A stretch of 63,503 nt of DNA from an uncultured Prevotella sp. (GCA_900322095.1 ONYS01000005.1:1-63503); one strand, 5' to 3'; positions 35,473 to 45,624 are shown, numbered from the stretch's first letter. Program-made: numbers and translations. Notes: generated by a model not told the origin, from the letters alone.

Positions 35473-35657
35473 CTGCTTTTTTAGCTGATATGAAAATCTT
35501 TGGCCACTTTTTTGCTTCTATACCCTTAAATAACCGACTCACTTTATTGGTTATTAACCAACTAAGATGCCCATACCTTTATTTATATAAAAAACATGAA
35601 GAAAAGGTTACAACAAAAAATTGCGCGAACTATAGTCCATAGCTCGCAACTTTTTGT

Positions 35658-35665
35658 TAACTTTG
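35658..35665 (+). promoter_or_regulatory. -7 promoter element of pyk
   Basis: TAACTTTG, 22 bp before the pyk ATG. Confidence 0.5.
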
Positions 35666-35687
35666 CACAAACTAATATCGAAAAAGT

Positions 35688-37136
35688 ATGAAACAAACAA
35701 AAATAGTATGCTCCATCAGCGACCGTCGCTGCAGCACAGAGTTCCTGCGTAAGTTGTTTTTTGCGGGTATGAATGTGGTCAGAATGAATACAGCACACGC
35801 CACTCAGGAGGGCATGATGCAAATCATTGATAATGTTCGTGCAGTATCGCCCCACATCGGTATTCTCATCGACACAAAGGGACCGGAAGTGAGAACTACA
35901 GGAGTCGCCGAAGAAATCAATTATAAGACGGGTGATGTGGTCAAGATATTTGGACGACCGAACATGGACACCAGCCACGACATCATCAATGTTTCTTATC
36001 CCGACATCACCAAAGACGTCCACGAAGGCGACGACGTGCTCTTCGACGATGGTGCTCTTGACATGAAGGTTATATCCAACGAGGGCCCGATGCTCATCGC
36101 ACGTGTGATGAACGACGGTAAATTGGGATCCCACAAGAGTGTGAACGTCCCCGGCGAGCATATTGACTTGCCGGCTCTCACTGAGAAAGACCGCCGCAAT
36201 ATTCTTTTCGCCATCGACCAAAACATCGATTTCATCGCACATAGCTTCGTGCGCAATGCCAACGATGTCAAAGCCGTTCAGGACATTCTCGATGAGCATC
36301 ATAGCGACATCAAGATTATCTCAAAGATAGAGAATCAGGAGGGCGTTGACAACATCGACGAGATAATCGACGCCTCTTATGGCATCATGGTGGCCCGTGG
36401 CGACTTGGGCATCGAAGTTCCGGTGGAGAAGATTCCCGGCATTCAGAGCATGATCATCCGCAAGTGCATCGAAAAGAAGAAGCCCGTCATCGTGGCAACA
36501 CAGATGCTTCACACCATGATTGAGAATCCGCGCCCCACCCGTGCGGAGGTGACCGACATCGCAACAGCCATTTTCTCCGGTACGGATGCCATCATGCTCA
36601 GCGGAGAGACGGCTTCGGGCAAGTATCCCCTCGAAGCAGTACAGACCATGTCGAAGATTGCCGAACAGGCAGAGACCGACCGCCGAAAGGTGCATGACCT
36701 TGATTTCCCATTGGCAAAGGATTGCACGCTAAGAGAATTCCTGGCCCATGCCGCTATCGAATCCACACGACGTTTGGGTGTTGCCGGCATCATTACAGAT
36801 TCTGAGACCGGACAAACAGCCCGTGACATAGCAGCCTTCCGCGGCCCTACCCCGGTGCTTGCTATCTGCTACAAAGAGAAGACACAGCGCTGGCTCAACC
36901 TATCTTATGGAGTAATTCCCATCTATCAGAAAGAGCATGTTGAGCAGCAATTCCTTTTCACGGCAGCCTTACGTATGCTTCGCCAGAAAGGTTACATCAA
37001 CGCCGACGACAACATTGCCTATCTGAGCGGAAGTTTCGGTGAAGGCGGAGGAACCAATTTCTTGGAAATCAACCGTGTCAGAGACATCTTCGACAACAGT
37101 TCTTCCTTCAAATTGCCAAGACACGACCGGCCATAA
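35688..37136 (+). CDS. pyk: Pyruvate kinase
   Basis: Last enzyme of glycolysis: phosphoenolpyruvate and ADP to pyruvate and ATP. 482 residues: N-terminal TKIVCSISDRRCS and NVVRMNTAHA, IDTKGPEVRTTG, the active-site Lys and acidic groups around IISKIENQEGVDNIDEI, MVARGDLGIEVP, and TRAEVTDIATAIFSGTDAIMLSGETASGKYP. The regulatory C domain is present. Single gene with promoter and terminator. Confidence 0.97.
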   Translation: MKQTKIVCSISDRRCSTEFLRKLFFAGMNVVRMNTAHATQEGMMQIIDNVRAVSPHIGILIDTKGPEVRTTGVAEEINYKTGDVVKIFGRPNMDTSHDIINVSYPDITKDVHEGDDVLFDDGALDMKVISNEGPMLIARVMNDGKLGSHKSVNVPGEHIDLPALTEKDRRNILFAIDQNIDFIAHSFVRNANDVKAVQDILDEHHSDIKIISKIENQEGVDNIDEIIDASYGIMVARGDLGIEVPVEKIPGIQSMIIRKCIEKKKPVIVATQMLHTMIENPRPTRAEVTDIATAIFSGTDAIMLSGETASGKYPLEAVQTMSKIAEQAETDRRKVHDLDFPLAKDCTLREFLAHAAIESTRRLGVAGIITDSETGQTARDIAAFRGPTPVLAICYKEKTQRWLNLSYGVIPIYQKEHVEQQFLFTAALRMLRQKGYINADDNIAYLSGSFGEGGGTNFLEINRVRDIFDNSSSFKLPRHDRP

Positions 37137-37254
37137 CAGCAGCAAAGAATTCTTTTGCGGTCAGCCACGCAAGTAGTAGCTTTGTTTCTAGAGACTGAAC
37201 ACAGATAGAAAATCCGGCTATGCAACAATAAAATTTTACTTTAACAAAATATCC

Positions 37255-37292
37255 AAAAGGGCAAAGAACGTATCTTTGCCCTTTTGTTTTTT
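37255..37292 (+). terminator. Terminator after pyk
   Basis: AAAAGGGCAAAGA and TCTTTGCCCTTTT form a perfect 13-bp stem around ACGTA, followed by a T run. Confidence 0.9.
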
Positions 37293-37443
37293 CTAGACGA
37301 TTATTGACAAAGGTATCCTAAAACCGAATACTTGGAACCGGAACTTGGGAAAATCGGAGCAGAAGAATGGGCAACTCGCAACCAAAAGAAGGGCAATTCT
37401 GAACCGAAATACCTTAAACTTGGAACTAAATAACTGGCAACTT

Positions 37444-38292
37444 TCAGTCGAGACAAACTCCTTGTTTTCTAACATGATAATCCACAAGCCCACCGATCGG
37501 CTTAGCCAAGACTTTCTCCAAGCTCAGTCCATGACGCGAGAAAGCCTGATGCAGTTCTTCGCTGAACTCATGCCCTACTCCACCTACAATCCCGACAGGC
37601 AACTGATTTCGCCCATAAGGAAGAATATTTCTTTCTATGAAAGTATCAAACTCTTCTTCCAGTACAGCACGGCATTGCTTTCTATGCTTCGAGACGAAGC
37701 CTACAAGAGATGCCAAGAACTTGTTGGCCATCGGCTGCCTATAGACGCGATCGATTACCTCATCATAACTAAGTCCAGTCTCCGACTCAAATTCCAATCT
37801 AAGAGATTCTGGCAACCTTCCTTTATAGAGCGCATTCAGGAAATGTTTGCCTATCGAAGCACCGCTTCCTTCATCGCCAAGGATGAATCCTAAAGGATGA
37901 ATATTCTTTGTTATCCTCGCTCCATCATATAGTCCGGAGTTGGAGCCTGTACCAAGGATACAAGCTATTCCTTCTTCATTTCCGAACACTGCACGTGCTG
38001 CCCCAAGAAGGTCGCTCTCTACATCAACGCGCACGTCATGGCCAACAACGTTGAGTAGAGCTACACGCATCTTCTCCGCCGCTTCGCCCAGGCAACCTGC
38101 GCCGTAGAAATAAACGCAATCCACCTCGCTGATAATCTCGCGAGGCAGGCCACTGCGTAACATTTCCTCAATCTTGTCCTTGTCCCACAAGACCGGATTA
38201 ATACCAGGTGAGTGAAAAGTGTCCTGCGAGGTACCCGCAACAACAGTCCAATCGATTTTAGTACTGCCGCCGTCTGCAATCAATATGGTCAT
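37444..38292 (-). CDS. BadF/BcrA-type ATPase, probable N-acetylglucosamine-type kinase
   Basis: 282 residues with the ASKHA sugar-kinase fold: ILIADGGSTKIDW at the N-terminus (phosphate 1), ACILGTGSNSGLYDG (phosphate 2), LGDEGSGASIGKHFL and GIVGGVGHEF (adenosine). The length and these motifs match Bacteroidetes proteins annotated as BadF/BadG/BcrA/BcrD ATPase or NAGK-like kinase. It may recycle cell-wall amino sugars; the substrate is not certain. Own promoter element (TATCTTTG leftward, plus-strand 38335-38342), divergent from the MscS gene. Confidence 0.82.
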   Translation of the reverse strand: MTILIADGGSTKIDWTVVAGTSQDTFHSPGINPVLWDKDKIEEMLRSGLPREIISEVDCVYFYGAGCLGEAAEKMRVALLNVVGHDVRVDVESDLLGAARAVFGNEEGIACILGTGSNSGLYDGARITKNIHPLGFILGDEGSGASIGKHFLNALYKGRLPESLRLEFESETGLSYDEVIDRVYRQPMANKFLASLVGFVSKHRKQCRAVLEEEFDTFIERNILPYGRNQLPVGIVGGVGHEFSEELHQAFSRHGLSLEKVLAKPIGGLVDYHVRKQGVCLD

Positions 38293-38334
38293 AATAGTTT
38301 GAAAAAAACAACTGTTTCATTTAAATATGCCTTG

Positions 38335-38372
38335 CAAAGATAGCAATTTATCAAGAAAAAAAACTAATTTTG
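38335..38372. promoter_or_regulatory. Divergent -7 elements of the kinase and MscS genes
   Basis: Leftward TATCTTTG (plus-strand CAAAGATA 38335-38342) and rightward TAATTTTG (38365-38372) lie back to back with 22 bp between them. Confidence 0.5.
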
Positions 38373-38390
38373 CAATCAAAATATCGAAAC

Positions 38391-40784
38391 ATGAAAAAAA
38401 GACTATTCATAATCCTCGCATTGGTGGTCTTGTCAGTACTTCCCTCTGGCGCCGTACTGAAAGAGGCCAACATCGACAGTACGCTGAGCGTTCTCCGTTT
38501 GGAATTGACCAACTATAGGGAACAGCTCAACCGGGAGAGCGGTGACTTGCAGCAGCAACAGCAGGCTATTGGCTACACCATCATGAACGTGATGAATAAG
38601 AGTAACCAGAATTCGCTCATGCTGTATTCGCAAAAGTCTCAATACGTCTTTGACCTCACTTACGCCTGCCACGCGGCTACAGAACAGTATCATGAGTTCA
38701 AGAAGAACTCTCTTCCCTTCCGCAATCTCTACATCAACAACCAGCAAGAGATTGCGCGCTACGACTCGCTCATCACCAACCTTAAGCAGATGTATACCGG
38801 CTCGCTCTCTGAACGTGGAAGCATCGACCGCAACGTTTGCCTCACCCTGGCTATCAATATTCGCAGAACGCTGAAGAGCAACAGTGAGCAGCTGCAGAGC
38901 TATATCAATTATTACAACATGACCGAGCGGCAGTTGAAAAACCTCAACGACTACGCCAACAAGCGCTACAACGACATCCAAGAGAGTATATTCAGCAACT
39001 CGGGAAGCAATTATTTTGAGATTCTAACCCAGCTTGGCCATCTCCTGCACGAAACCCGAAGCGTAATTATCGAGAAATACTTCACCAACGCCAAGGCTAA
39101 GTCGCAGTGGAGTTTTATCTATATTTTCTGGCTGTTCGCGGCTCTGCTGCTTTATGCTACACTTGCAGGACTTCTGAACTATGCAGCTCTCCATTGGCTC
39201 ATTCCCAAACGGCTGCGTTCAGAACGATTCATGGGCAAGCGAACGTGCATCACTATGGCCACGTCAACGGTCACCTTGGCCATCATTCTCGGACTGCTGA
39301 AGTTTCTGTCCCATCAGAACTTCATCATCATGGCAAGTGGAATCCTCGTGGAGTTCACGTGGTTGCTAAGTGTTATCCTCATCTCGCTATTGCTGCGTCT
39401 TGACAGCGAACAGATCAAATCGGCATTCCGCATCTATACCCCGCTGATTGTCATGGGCTTCATCATCATCTCCTTCCGAGTGGTACTCATTCCCGACGAG
39501 CTGGTCAATCTGCTTTTGCCTCCTTTGATGCTTATTGCCAGTCTGTGGCAATGGAACGCCATCACTCGTCTGCAACGCAATCTGCCAAAGAGCGACAAGC
39601 TCTATACCTATATTACATTGGGCGTCTTCACGGGATCCGTATTCTGCTCTTGGGCCGGATACACATTGTTGGCCGTGCAGTTCTTGATTTGGTGGGTGAT
39701 GCAGCTCACGTGTACGCTGACCATCACTTGCGCCAGTGGTTGGCTACTCTCTTATGCACGCCACAACGACTTGGCCTCTAAGCCCATCACGAAGACATGG
39801 TTCTTCAATTTGATACTGAAGGCTGTCATTCCAATCCTTGGAGTCTACTCTTTCATACTCTCCATCTATTGGGCAACAGATATCTTCAACTTGAGCGATA
39901 CTGCCTGGCGCGTGTTCAATGTCAATTTCATAGATTCGGCCAATCTCAAGATATCTCTATTCAGTCTTGCTGTCGTGCTGACGCTATACTTCATTTTCAA
40001 GTATATCAACAACACAACATTGGCTCTGCTGCAATACCACTTCTCCACGAGCGACCGCACCGGAGCCGCCTCGAAGAACATCATGGCTAAGAATGTTATC
40101 CAAGTGTTCATCTGGGGCATATGGTTTATCACGGTGCTCAATATCTTCCACGTGAGCAACACCTGGATCGTAGTTGTTTCCGGTGGTTTGTCCACTGGTA
40201 TCGGTTTCGCTATGAAGGATATTCTGGAGAACATCTATTATGGTATTTCCCTCATGGCCGGCCGTGTAAAGATTGGCGACTATATCGTCGTCGACAACAT
40301 CCGTGGTCGCGTGGCCAGTATCTCCTACACGTCGACGCTCGTCGAAGCAATCGACGGATCGGTGATAGCTTTCCAGAACTCTCAGCTGTTCACCAAGAAC
40401 TACAAGAACATGACGAAGAACCACGGCTATGAGCTGGACATTCTCGAAGTTGGCGTAGCTTATGGTACGAATATAAAGCAGGTGCAGAAGCTTCTTGAGA
40501 CAGCCATTGCCAAACTGGATTGTATCAACAAGAAACGTCCGCCCCACGTGGTACTGAAGAGCTTCGACGACAGTGCCATCAACCTTAAGATCCTCGTCTG
40601 GGTACCGGTTCTCACACAGTACTACGATGATGGTAAGATTCTGGAATGCGTTTACGACACGCTCAATGCCAACAACATTGTGATTCCATTCCCGCAGCGC
40701 GAAGTACGCATTCTGCGTGGCACGGAAGTAGAAGAAGAACAATCAGAGCAATTGGATAAAGTTAATTCAGCGCCGATTCAGTAA
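38391..40784 (+). CDS. Large MscS-family mechanosensitive channel
   Basis: 797 residues. It has a cleavable-looking signal sequence (MKKRLFIILALVVLSVLPSGA), a long periplasmic helical domain (residues about 25-240), about ten membrane segments, and the MscS pore and beta domain near 600-760 (GFAMKDILENIYYGISLMAGRVKIGDYIVVDNIRGRV). The tail is acidic. This is the MscK/YjeP-like layout seen in Bacteroidetes, giving protection against osmotic downshock. Start chosen at ATG 38391, where the signal sequence begins; the frame opens 7 codons earlier. Confidence 0.9.
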   Translation: MKKRLFIILALVVLSVLPSGAVLKEANIDSTLSVLRLELTNYREQLNRESGDLQQQQQAIGYTIMNVMNKSNQNSLMLYSQKSQYVFDLTYACHAATEQYHEFKKNSLPFRNLYINNQQEIARYDSLITNLKQMYTGSLSERGSIDRNVCLTLAINIRRTLKSNSEQLQSYINYYNMTERQLKNLNDYANKRYNDIQESIFSNSGSNYFEILTQLGHLLHETRSVIIEKYFTNAKAKSQWSFIYIFWLFAALLLYATLAGLLNYAALHWLIPKRLRSERFMGKRTCITMATSTVTLAIILGLLKFLSHQNFIIMASGILVEFTWLLSVILISLLLRLDSEQIKSAFRIYTPLIVMGFIIISFRVVLIPDELVNLLLPPLMLIASLWQWNAITRLQRNLPKSDKLYTYITLGVFTGSVFCSWAGYTLLAVQFLIWWVMQLTCTLTITCASGWLLSYARHNDLASKPITKTWFFNLILKAVIPILGVYSFILSIYWATDIFNLSDTAWRVFNVNFIDSANLKISLFSLAVVLTLYFIFKYINNTTLALLQYHFSTSDRTGAASKNIMAKNVIQVFIWGIWFITVLNIFHVSNTWIVVVSGGLSTGIGFAMKDILENIYYGISLMAGRVKIGDYIVVDNIRGRVASISYTSTLVEAIDGSVIAFQNSQLFTKNYKNMTKNHGYELDILEVGVAYGTNIKQVQKLLETAIAKLDCINKKRPPHVVLKSFDDSAINLKILVWVPVLTQYYDDGKILECVYDTLNANNIVIPFPQREVRILRGTEVEEEQSEQLDKVNSAPIQ

Positions 40785-40831
40785 GATCAAACGTGTAGCT
40801 ATTGCAAACGACTCTTGCATTAGTAAAAAAT

Positions 40832-40894
40832 AATTTTGGGGAGTAAAAAGACGACTTATCCGAACAATCGTTTTTTACTCCCCCAAAATTTTGT
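40832..40894. terminator. Bidirectional terminator between the MscS and GHL10 genes
   Basis: AATTTTGGGGAGTAAAAA (40832-40849) pairs with TTTTTACTCCCCCAAAATT (about 40872-40890) with one bulged C; both sides run into T or A tracts. Confidence 0.8.
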
Positions 40895-40901
40895 TCAGCC
40901 T

Positions 40902-42521
40902 TTAAAACCTTTTGATTTTAAACATTCCCAGCCGGTGGGTCTTGCCTTTACGGTTAACCGAACGGAGAATATACATTCCATTATCCAAACCTCTCACAGA
41001 GACTTTCGTCCCATCGTGTCTGAGCGTTCTGACAACTCGTCCTTGCATTGTCGTTGCAAGAAGTGCATCACGCTGCGATATCAGGTCAAGCAACGGAGAT
41101 GAGACATAATTGTTATCACAAGGAAGCAAGTCCACCGTCTGTATCAACTCTGGGGAACCTTCATTTGGATAGCAAACGCCATCACTCTCATTACCATAGC
41201 GGTCGACCGCCTTGATGATGTATCTATGTCCGGCAACATAGGGAATTTTTTCCAAAGGCCGGCGGGCAACTGTGAGCAAACTGTCAATATAAACATTCAC
41301 ATAATCGCCCTTCGCCACACTCAATCTCAGATACGGCTCACCATTCTGCTGCCAAACCGACGGTTTGTTGGGTTTCGAGGTGCTTATCCAGTTCATGGCA
41401 GGAGGCAAAGCCGGCATTGCATTGAACGACTTTGTGAAATCCATGATTCCTTTTGTGTTGTCGGTAAGGAACTTTCCCCGGAAAAAACAATGGCCTAACC
41501 CCATGCTCCTGATGACCTCCATCTCTCGCGTGACATCTTGCAAGGGCCAGTTTGCCTCTGCAGGATGGAGAAAGTAGATGCCTAGTCCCGGAACAACAAT
41601 CTTACCGTAACTATTCTCTTTCCAGTCGATGGCAAAGGGATAGAAGTTGTTGCCACGGAAATACATCATCGGGAAAAGCTCATCCATCAAGCCATCGCGA
41701 AGCCACCCCTCAGCATCTTGGCACACCGTCTCATAGGCATTCCAACCGTGACTCCATTGCAAGGTCAAGTCAGAGTACTTGCCTATGGGTGAACAGCTCA
41801 TCTTCACCCAAGGCTTCAGGGCTTTCACACGGTCGTGGATTTTCCTGACGATAGCCGTGATGTTGGCACGGCCTCTTTCTTTATTCACTTTTTGCGGCCA
41901 TGTTTCTGGATAACGTATATAATCAAGATGAATTCCGTCGACATCGTAATTTCTAACGATTTCATCGCAGATATCTGCAAGATAGTCGCCTGTACGAGGA
42001 TTCTCAGGATTGAGGTAGCCGTCTGCTCCAATCTTCTTCAACATGTCGCCATGTTCCTTCCTCAGTTGACTACATCCGTAGCCATTCCACTTCCCAACAG
42101 GCATCGTCACCACCCAGGCATGCAATTCCATGCCCCGTTTGTGACATTCGTCGATAACAAACTTCAAGGCATCGTAACCGGGAGAAGTTCCGGGGAATCC
42201 ACTCAAACATCCATCCCAAGGCTCATAAGCTGAAGGATAGATGGTTGTGGCACGAATGCGGGTCTGAATCAGCACGGTATTAATTCCCGCCTGTTCATAT
42301 TGGTCGAGCAAATCAGTCAGTTCCTTTTGTTGTTTCTCAGCCGAACGTGCAGATTGAGAATAAGAATGAGGCCAATCCAGTCCACCAATGGTAGTCAGCC
42401 AAACAGCTCTGACTTCTCTTGCCGGCTGGTTGATAAACGGGAAGGTTGCCACCTGAGCTTTGGCCGACAAAAGGCAAAGGAGGAATCCGAGAAAACATCC
42501 AATATGCTTCATACCTTTCAT
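40902..42521 (-). CDS. Secreted GHL10-type (DUF187) glycoside hydrolase-like protein
   Basis: 539 residues. Signal peptide (HIGCFLGFLLCLLSAKAQ), then the GHL10/DUF187 barrel from AREVRAVWLTTIGGLDWP through NTVLIQTRIRATTIYP, YDVDGIHLDYIRYP and GLGIYFLHP. Relatives act on peptidoglycan-derived or other surface glycans, but the substrate here is unknown. The last ~70 residues (ending GLDNGMYILRSVNRKGKTHRLGMFKIK) look like a type IX secretion C-terminal sorting domain, though I consider this only probable. Its ATG overlaps the mutS2 stop codon (ATGA), so both are translated from one message. Confidence 0.82.
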   Translation of the reverse strand: MKGMKHIGCFLGFLLCLLSAKAQVATFPFINQPAREVRAVWLTTIGGLDWPHSYSQSARSAEKQQKELTDLLDQYEQAGINTVLIQTRIRATTIYPSAYEPWDGCLSGFPGTSPGYDALKFVIDECHKRGMELHAWVVTMPVGKWNGYGCSQLRKEHGDMLKKIGADGYLNPENPRTGDYLADICDEIVRNYDVDGIHLDYIRYPETWPQKVNKERGRANITAIVRKIHDRVKALKPWVKMSCSPIGKYSDLTLQWSHGWNAYETVCQDAEGWLRDGLMDELFPMMYFRGNNFYPFAIDWKENSYGKIVVPGLGIYFLHPAEANWPLQDVTREMEVIRSMGLGHCFFRGKFLTDNTKGIMDFTKSFNAMPALPPAMNWISTSKPNKPSVWQQNGEPYLRLSVAKGDYVNVYIDSLLTVARRPLEKIPYVAGHRYIIKAVDRYGNESDGVCYPNEGSPELIQTVDLLPCDNNYVSSPLLDLISQRDALLATTMQGRVVRTLRHDGTKVSVRGLDNGMYILRSVNRKGKTHRLGMFKIKRF

Positions 42522-45133
42522 CCCAAATCTACTACTGTTATTCCAGCACCGCCAAATTGTACGTGCTCATCGGCAAAATGAGTCACGCTGGGCTCTGTCG
42601 CAAGATATTGGCGGATAAGTTCGCGCAATATGCCATTGCCTTTGCCATGTAGGATTCTCACGCGGGGCATACCCACAAGGATGGCATCATCGATGAAGTC
42701 TCTCACCACTCGCAGAGCCTCGTCGCCACGCATACCGCGGACGTCAATGTCCTGATGGAAGTTTGTCCGGCGGTCGTCCATCGTCTCGCGCGTAACGTGG
42801 GAGACGTTGTAAGCGCCCAAGCCTTCCATCATAGCTTCGCTCTTGGTTTTGTTCTCCTTCTCTTGCGGCTGATCTTCTGCAGGATTGCTCACATATTCAA
42901 GTCTGTTCAGTCGCAACGTAGTCTTCATTCCGCCAAAAACGGCCGTGCATTGATCTCCCTTTATACTTTCGATACGGCCAATGCTATGCAGCCCTTTAAT
43001 TCTCACGGCATCTCCAACAGCCAGTACATGAGCCTTCTCAGCTTCCGACGGGCGCAGCGCAGCCTGTCGCAAAGCCTCGGCCGCCTTTTGCTGCTGGTTG
43101 GTTCTGTTGGCTTTTCGCTGAGCGCGACGTTCCTTCCGCTGCTGTATCTGTTGGATTTTCTTGTTGATGGCGTCGTCGCTGGCTTTTGAATCAATCTCTT
43201 CAACGCCAGCCTTGAACTCTTCCAAATCCTTGCGTATTCGCTTCGTCTCCTCCTTTTCGGCCTGCGACTCGCGAATTTCGCGGATGGCATTCTCTATTCG
43301 CTTGTTGCTCTCGTCGAGAAGTTCTTTGGCCTGAGCCTTAGCATTGGCAAGAATCTGCTTGCGCTGCTGGTCGATCGAACTGAGATCAGTCTCATAGCGT
43401 TGCAGAGCCTTTTCAATATCCTTCTCGCGCTGGTGAATATTCTGGCGTTTGTTTTCCCAGTAACGCTTGTCGCGGACAATATCCTGCAAGTATTTGTCGC
43501 TCTGAATATAATCCTGTCCTACTATGTCCGACGCCCTCTGAATCACCTCTTCGGGCAATCCGATCTTTCTAGCAATCTCAATGGCAAAAGAACTTCCCGG
43601 CCTGCCTATCGACAATTGAAAGAGGGGACGCATCTCTTTGCGGTCGTAAAGCATGGCTCCGTTGGCCACGCCCTCGTGGCTGTCGGCAAAATGCTTGAGG
43701 TTCTGATAGTGGGTGGTAATCACAGCCCAAGCGCCCTTGCTGAGCAACTGTTCAAGGACAGCCTCAGCCAGCGCACCGCCAATGCCCGGCTCCGTGCCCG
43801 TACCAAACTCGTCTATCAAGATGAGCGTCTTGCCGTTGGCCTGCTTCATCATGTTCTTCATATTCAGCAGATGGGAAGAGTAGGTGGAAAGATCATTCTC
43901 TATGCTCTGCTCATCACCAATATCAATCATCACGTCGTTGAAGATACCACACTTCGAGCGCTCTCCCACGGGAATAGGCAGACCGCATTGGAGCATATAC
44001 TGCAAGAGACCCACAGTCTTCAGACACACAGACTTGCCACCGGCATTAGGTCCTGAGATAATTAGAATATGTTTGTCTGAAGAAAGGGTAATATCCAGCG
44101 GCACCATCTGCTTTCCTTGTTTAGTGAGCGATTCCGACAACAAGGGATGAAAAGCGCGAATCAAATCAATATACGGCTCAGGCTGAACTTCCGGCACGAT
44201 AGCCTTCATCTTCTCGGCAAGCCGGTTCTTGGCTTGAATGAAATCTACATCGGCTAATATATGATAGGAGAAAAGTATCTCCATAGCATGTGGGCGCACC
44301 TGTTTGGTGAACTCTGTAAGAATACGTATGATCTCATGGCGTTCGTCGCTCTCCAGTTCTCGTATACGGTTGTTGGCTTCCACAACCACCGCCGGCTCGA
44401 TGAACACAGTTCGACCCGAAGCACTCTCGTCGTGAATGATTCCAGGGATTTTTCTTTTCAAGCCAGGAGCCACGGGGATAACAAGACGCCCATCACGCAA
44501 GGTCGGCGAGACATCTTTCTCCACGAGGCCTTCGCTCTGCGCATTGCGAAGGATGCCATAAAGTGTTTTGGAGATAGTGCCTTCGGTGCGGGCCAGTTCA
44601 CGGCGGATTTCATTAAGTTCTGGTGAAGCCGTGTCGCGAATCTTTCCATGCTGGTCGAGAATCTGGTCTATGCGCTGAATGAGTGCAGGGAAAGTAATGA
44701 TGCCTTCTGTCAGCCGGTGCAGTTCGGGATATGTATATTTGGGCTCTTTTTTCCACCCATCCTCTTCCACTATCGGCTCGTCGGCATCTTCCTGATCATT
44801 TTTGTTGAGTACTTCAACAAGCGAGATAATTGTATCAAGCGAACGGCGCAGGTCGAAGAGTTCATCTTCCTCCAAGTGTGTGCCCTGCAGACGAATACGC
44901 TGCAAGGCCATACGGCAGTCAAAGAAGGAACCCAAGGCAAAATCCTGTTGCTCTGAGAGCAGGCGTGCATATTCGCTTACTTGCTCCAAAAGCATTTTCA
45001 CCTCCTTTACATCCACAGAAAATGCCATGGCGTCCACCCTCTCTTTTCCCATTGGCGAGAGGCAACGCTCACGCAGCATCGTCCTTATTTCATCGAAGCC
45101 TATTTTATTCTCAAAGTTTTTTGGGTATATCAT
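42518..45133 (-). CDS. mutS2: Endonuclease MutS2
   Basis: 871 residues. MutS-core and clamp-like helices, the ATPase with Walker A ISGPNAGGKSV near 356 and LIDEFGTGTEP, a long K/E/Q/R-rich coiled coil (about 520-690), and a C-terminal Smr endonuclease domain (DVRGMRGDEAL...RILHGKGNGILR). Without the MutS mismatch-recognition domain, this family limits recombination or rescues collided ribosomes. Own promoter (CAAA/CAAAGATA at 45152-45183, leftward). Confidence 0.95.
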   Translation of the reverse strand: MIYPKNFENKIGFDEIRTMLRERCLSPMGKERVDAMAFSVDVKEVKMLLEQVSEYARLLSEQQDFALGSFFDCRMALQRIRLQGTHLEEDELFDLRRSLDTIISLVEVLNKNDQEDADEPIVEEDGWKKEPKYTYPELHRLTEGIITFPALIQRIDQILDQHGKIRDTASPELNEIRRELARTEGTISKTLYGILRNAQSEGLVEKDVSPTLRDGRLVIPVAPGLKRKIPGIIHDESASGRTVFIEPAVVVEANNRIRELESDERHEIIRILTEFTKQVRPHAMEILFSYHILADVDFIQAKNRLAEKMKAIVPEVQPEPYIDLIRAFHPLLSESLTKQGKQMVPLDITLSSDKHILIISGPNAGGKSVCLKTVGLLQYMLQCGLPIPVGERSKCGIFNDVMIDIGDEQSIENDLSTYSSHLLNMKNMMKQANGKTLILIDEFGTGTEPGIGGALAEAVLEQLLSKGAWAVITTHYQNLKHFADSHEGVANGAMLYDRKEMRPLFQLSIGRPGSSFAIEIARKIGLPEEVIQRASDIVGQDYIQSDKYLQDIVRDKRYWENKRQNIHQREKDIEKALQRYETDLSSIDQQRKQILANAKAQAKELLDESNKRIENAIREIRESQAEKEETKRIRKDLEEFKAGVEEIDSKASDDAINKKIQQIQQRKERRAQRKANRTNQQQKAAEALRQAALRPSEAEKAHVLAVGDAVRIKGLHSIGRIESIKGDQCTAVFGGMKTTLRLNRLEYVSNPAEDQPQEKENKTKSEAMMEGLGAYNVSHVTRETMDDRRTNFHQDIDVRGMRGDEALRVVRDFIDDAILVGMPRVRILHGKGNGILRELIRQYLATEPSVTHFADEHVQFGGAGITVVDLG

Positions 45134-45151
45134 CGTTCTTTAATTATTATG

Positions 45152-45183
45152 CAAAGATACTACCTATTTCGGAAACCACCAAA
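45152..45183 (-). promoter_or_regulatory. Promoter of mutS2
   Basis: Leftward TTTG (plus-strand CAAA 45180-45183), 20-bp spacer, TATCTTTG (plus-strand CAAAGATA 45152-45159). Confidence 0.65.
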
Positions 45184-45357
45184 TTCCATATCGGTTTCTT
45201 ATTGACAATAGATTCCAATTGCTTGGACCGAGCAAAACCAGTGCCTCGAATGTTTCCTGCAGCTTGCAATGAGCGGGCGACATCATCTAAAGCAGCATAC
45301 GGTGAGTTTCCGCCACTAAAAGAACATAATGATACAACGAATAGAGCGTTTCCATGC

Positions 45358-45456
45358 CTGCTGACAGCTGAGAGCAGAACTGCTGACAGCTGAGAGCAGA
45401 ACTGCTGACAGCTGAGAGCAGAACTGCTGACAGCTGAGAGCAGAACTGCTGACAGC
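45358..45456. repeat. 22-bp tandem repeat array (4.5 copies)
   Basis: Four identical units of CTGCTGACAGCTGAGAGCAG plus AA, followed by an 11-bp partial unit. Each unit holds the palindrome CAGCTG. Copies are identical, which points to recent expansion. Confidence 0.92.
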
Positions 45457-45624
45457 GCAATCATTAACCTGCGTCGGACGACTATTCTAAAGTTCATATT
45501 CGCTAGGCCGTTTCTGTTATTCTACTAACTCTCAAACAGAACCTCAAAACGAGCCATCCGAATAAAATTAAGCCTTTGAAATAAAAAAGAAAGATAAAAA
45601 TTTCTTTTATTGAAGTTTTTTATA

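Noticed and set aside
37345-37893. 182-codon rightward open frame
   Set aside because: Overlaps the BadF-type kinase on the other strand, which has clear motifs; this frame has none.
45358-45456. Possible CRISPR array
   Set aside because: The 22-bp units are directly joined without spacers, and no cas genes are present. The same holds for 58619-58728.
45147-45497. 116-codon open frame on the minus strand across the 22-bp array
   Set aside because: Its sequence is the translated tandem repeat (LLSAVSSSALS-like runs); no family character, no promoter.
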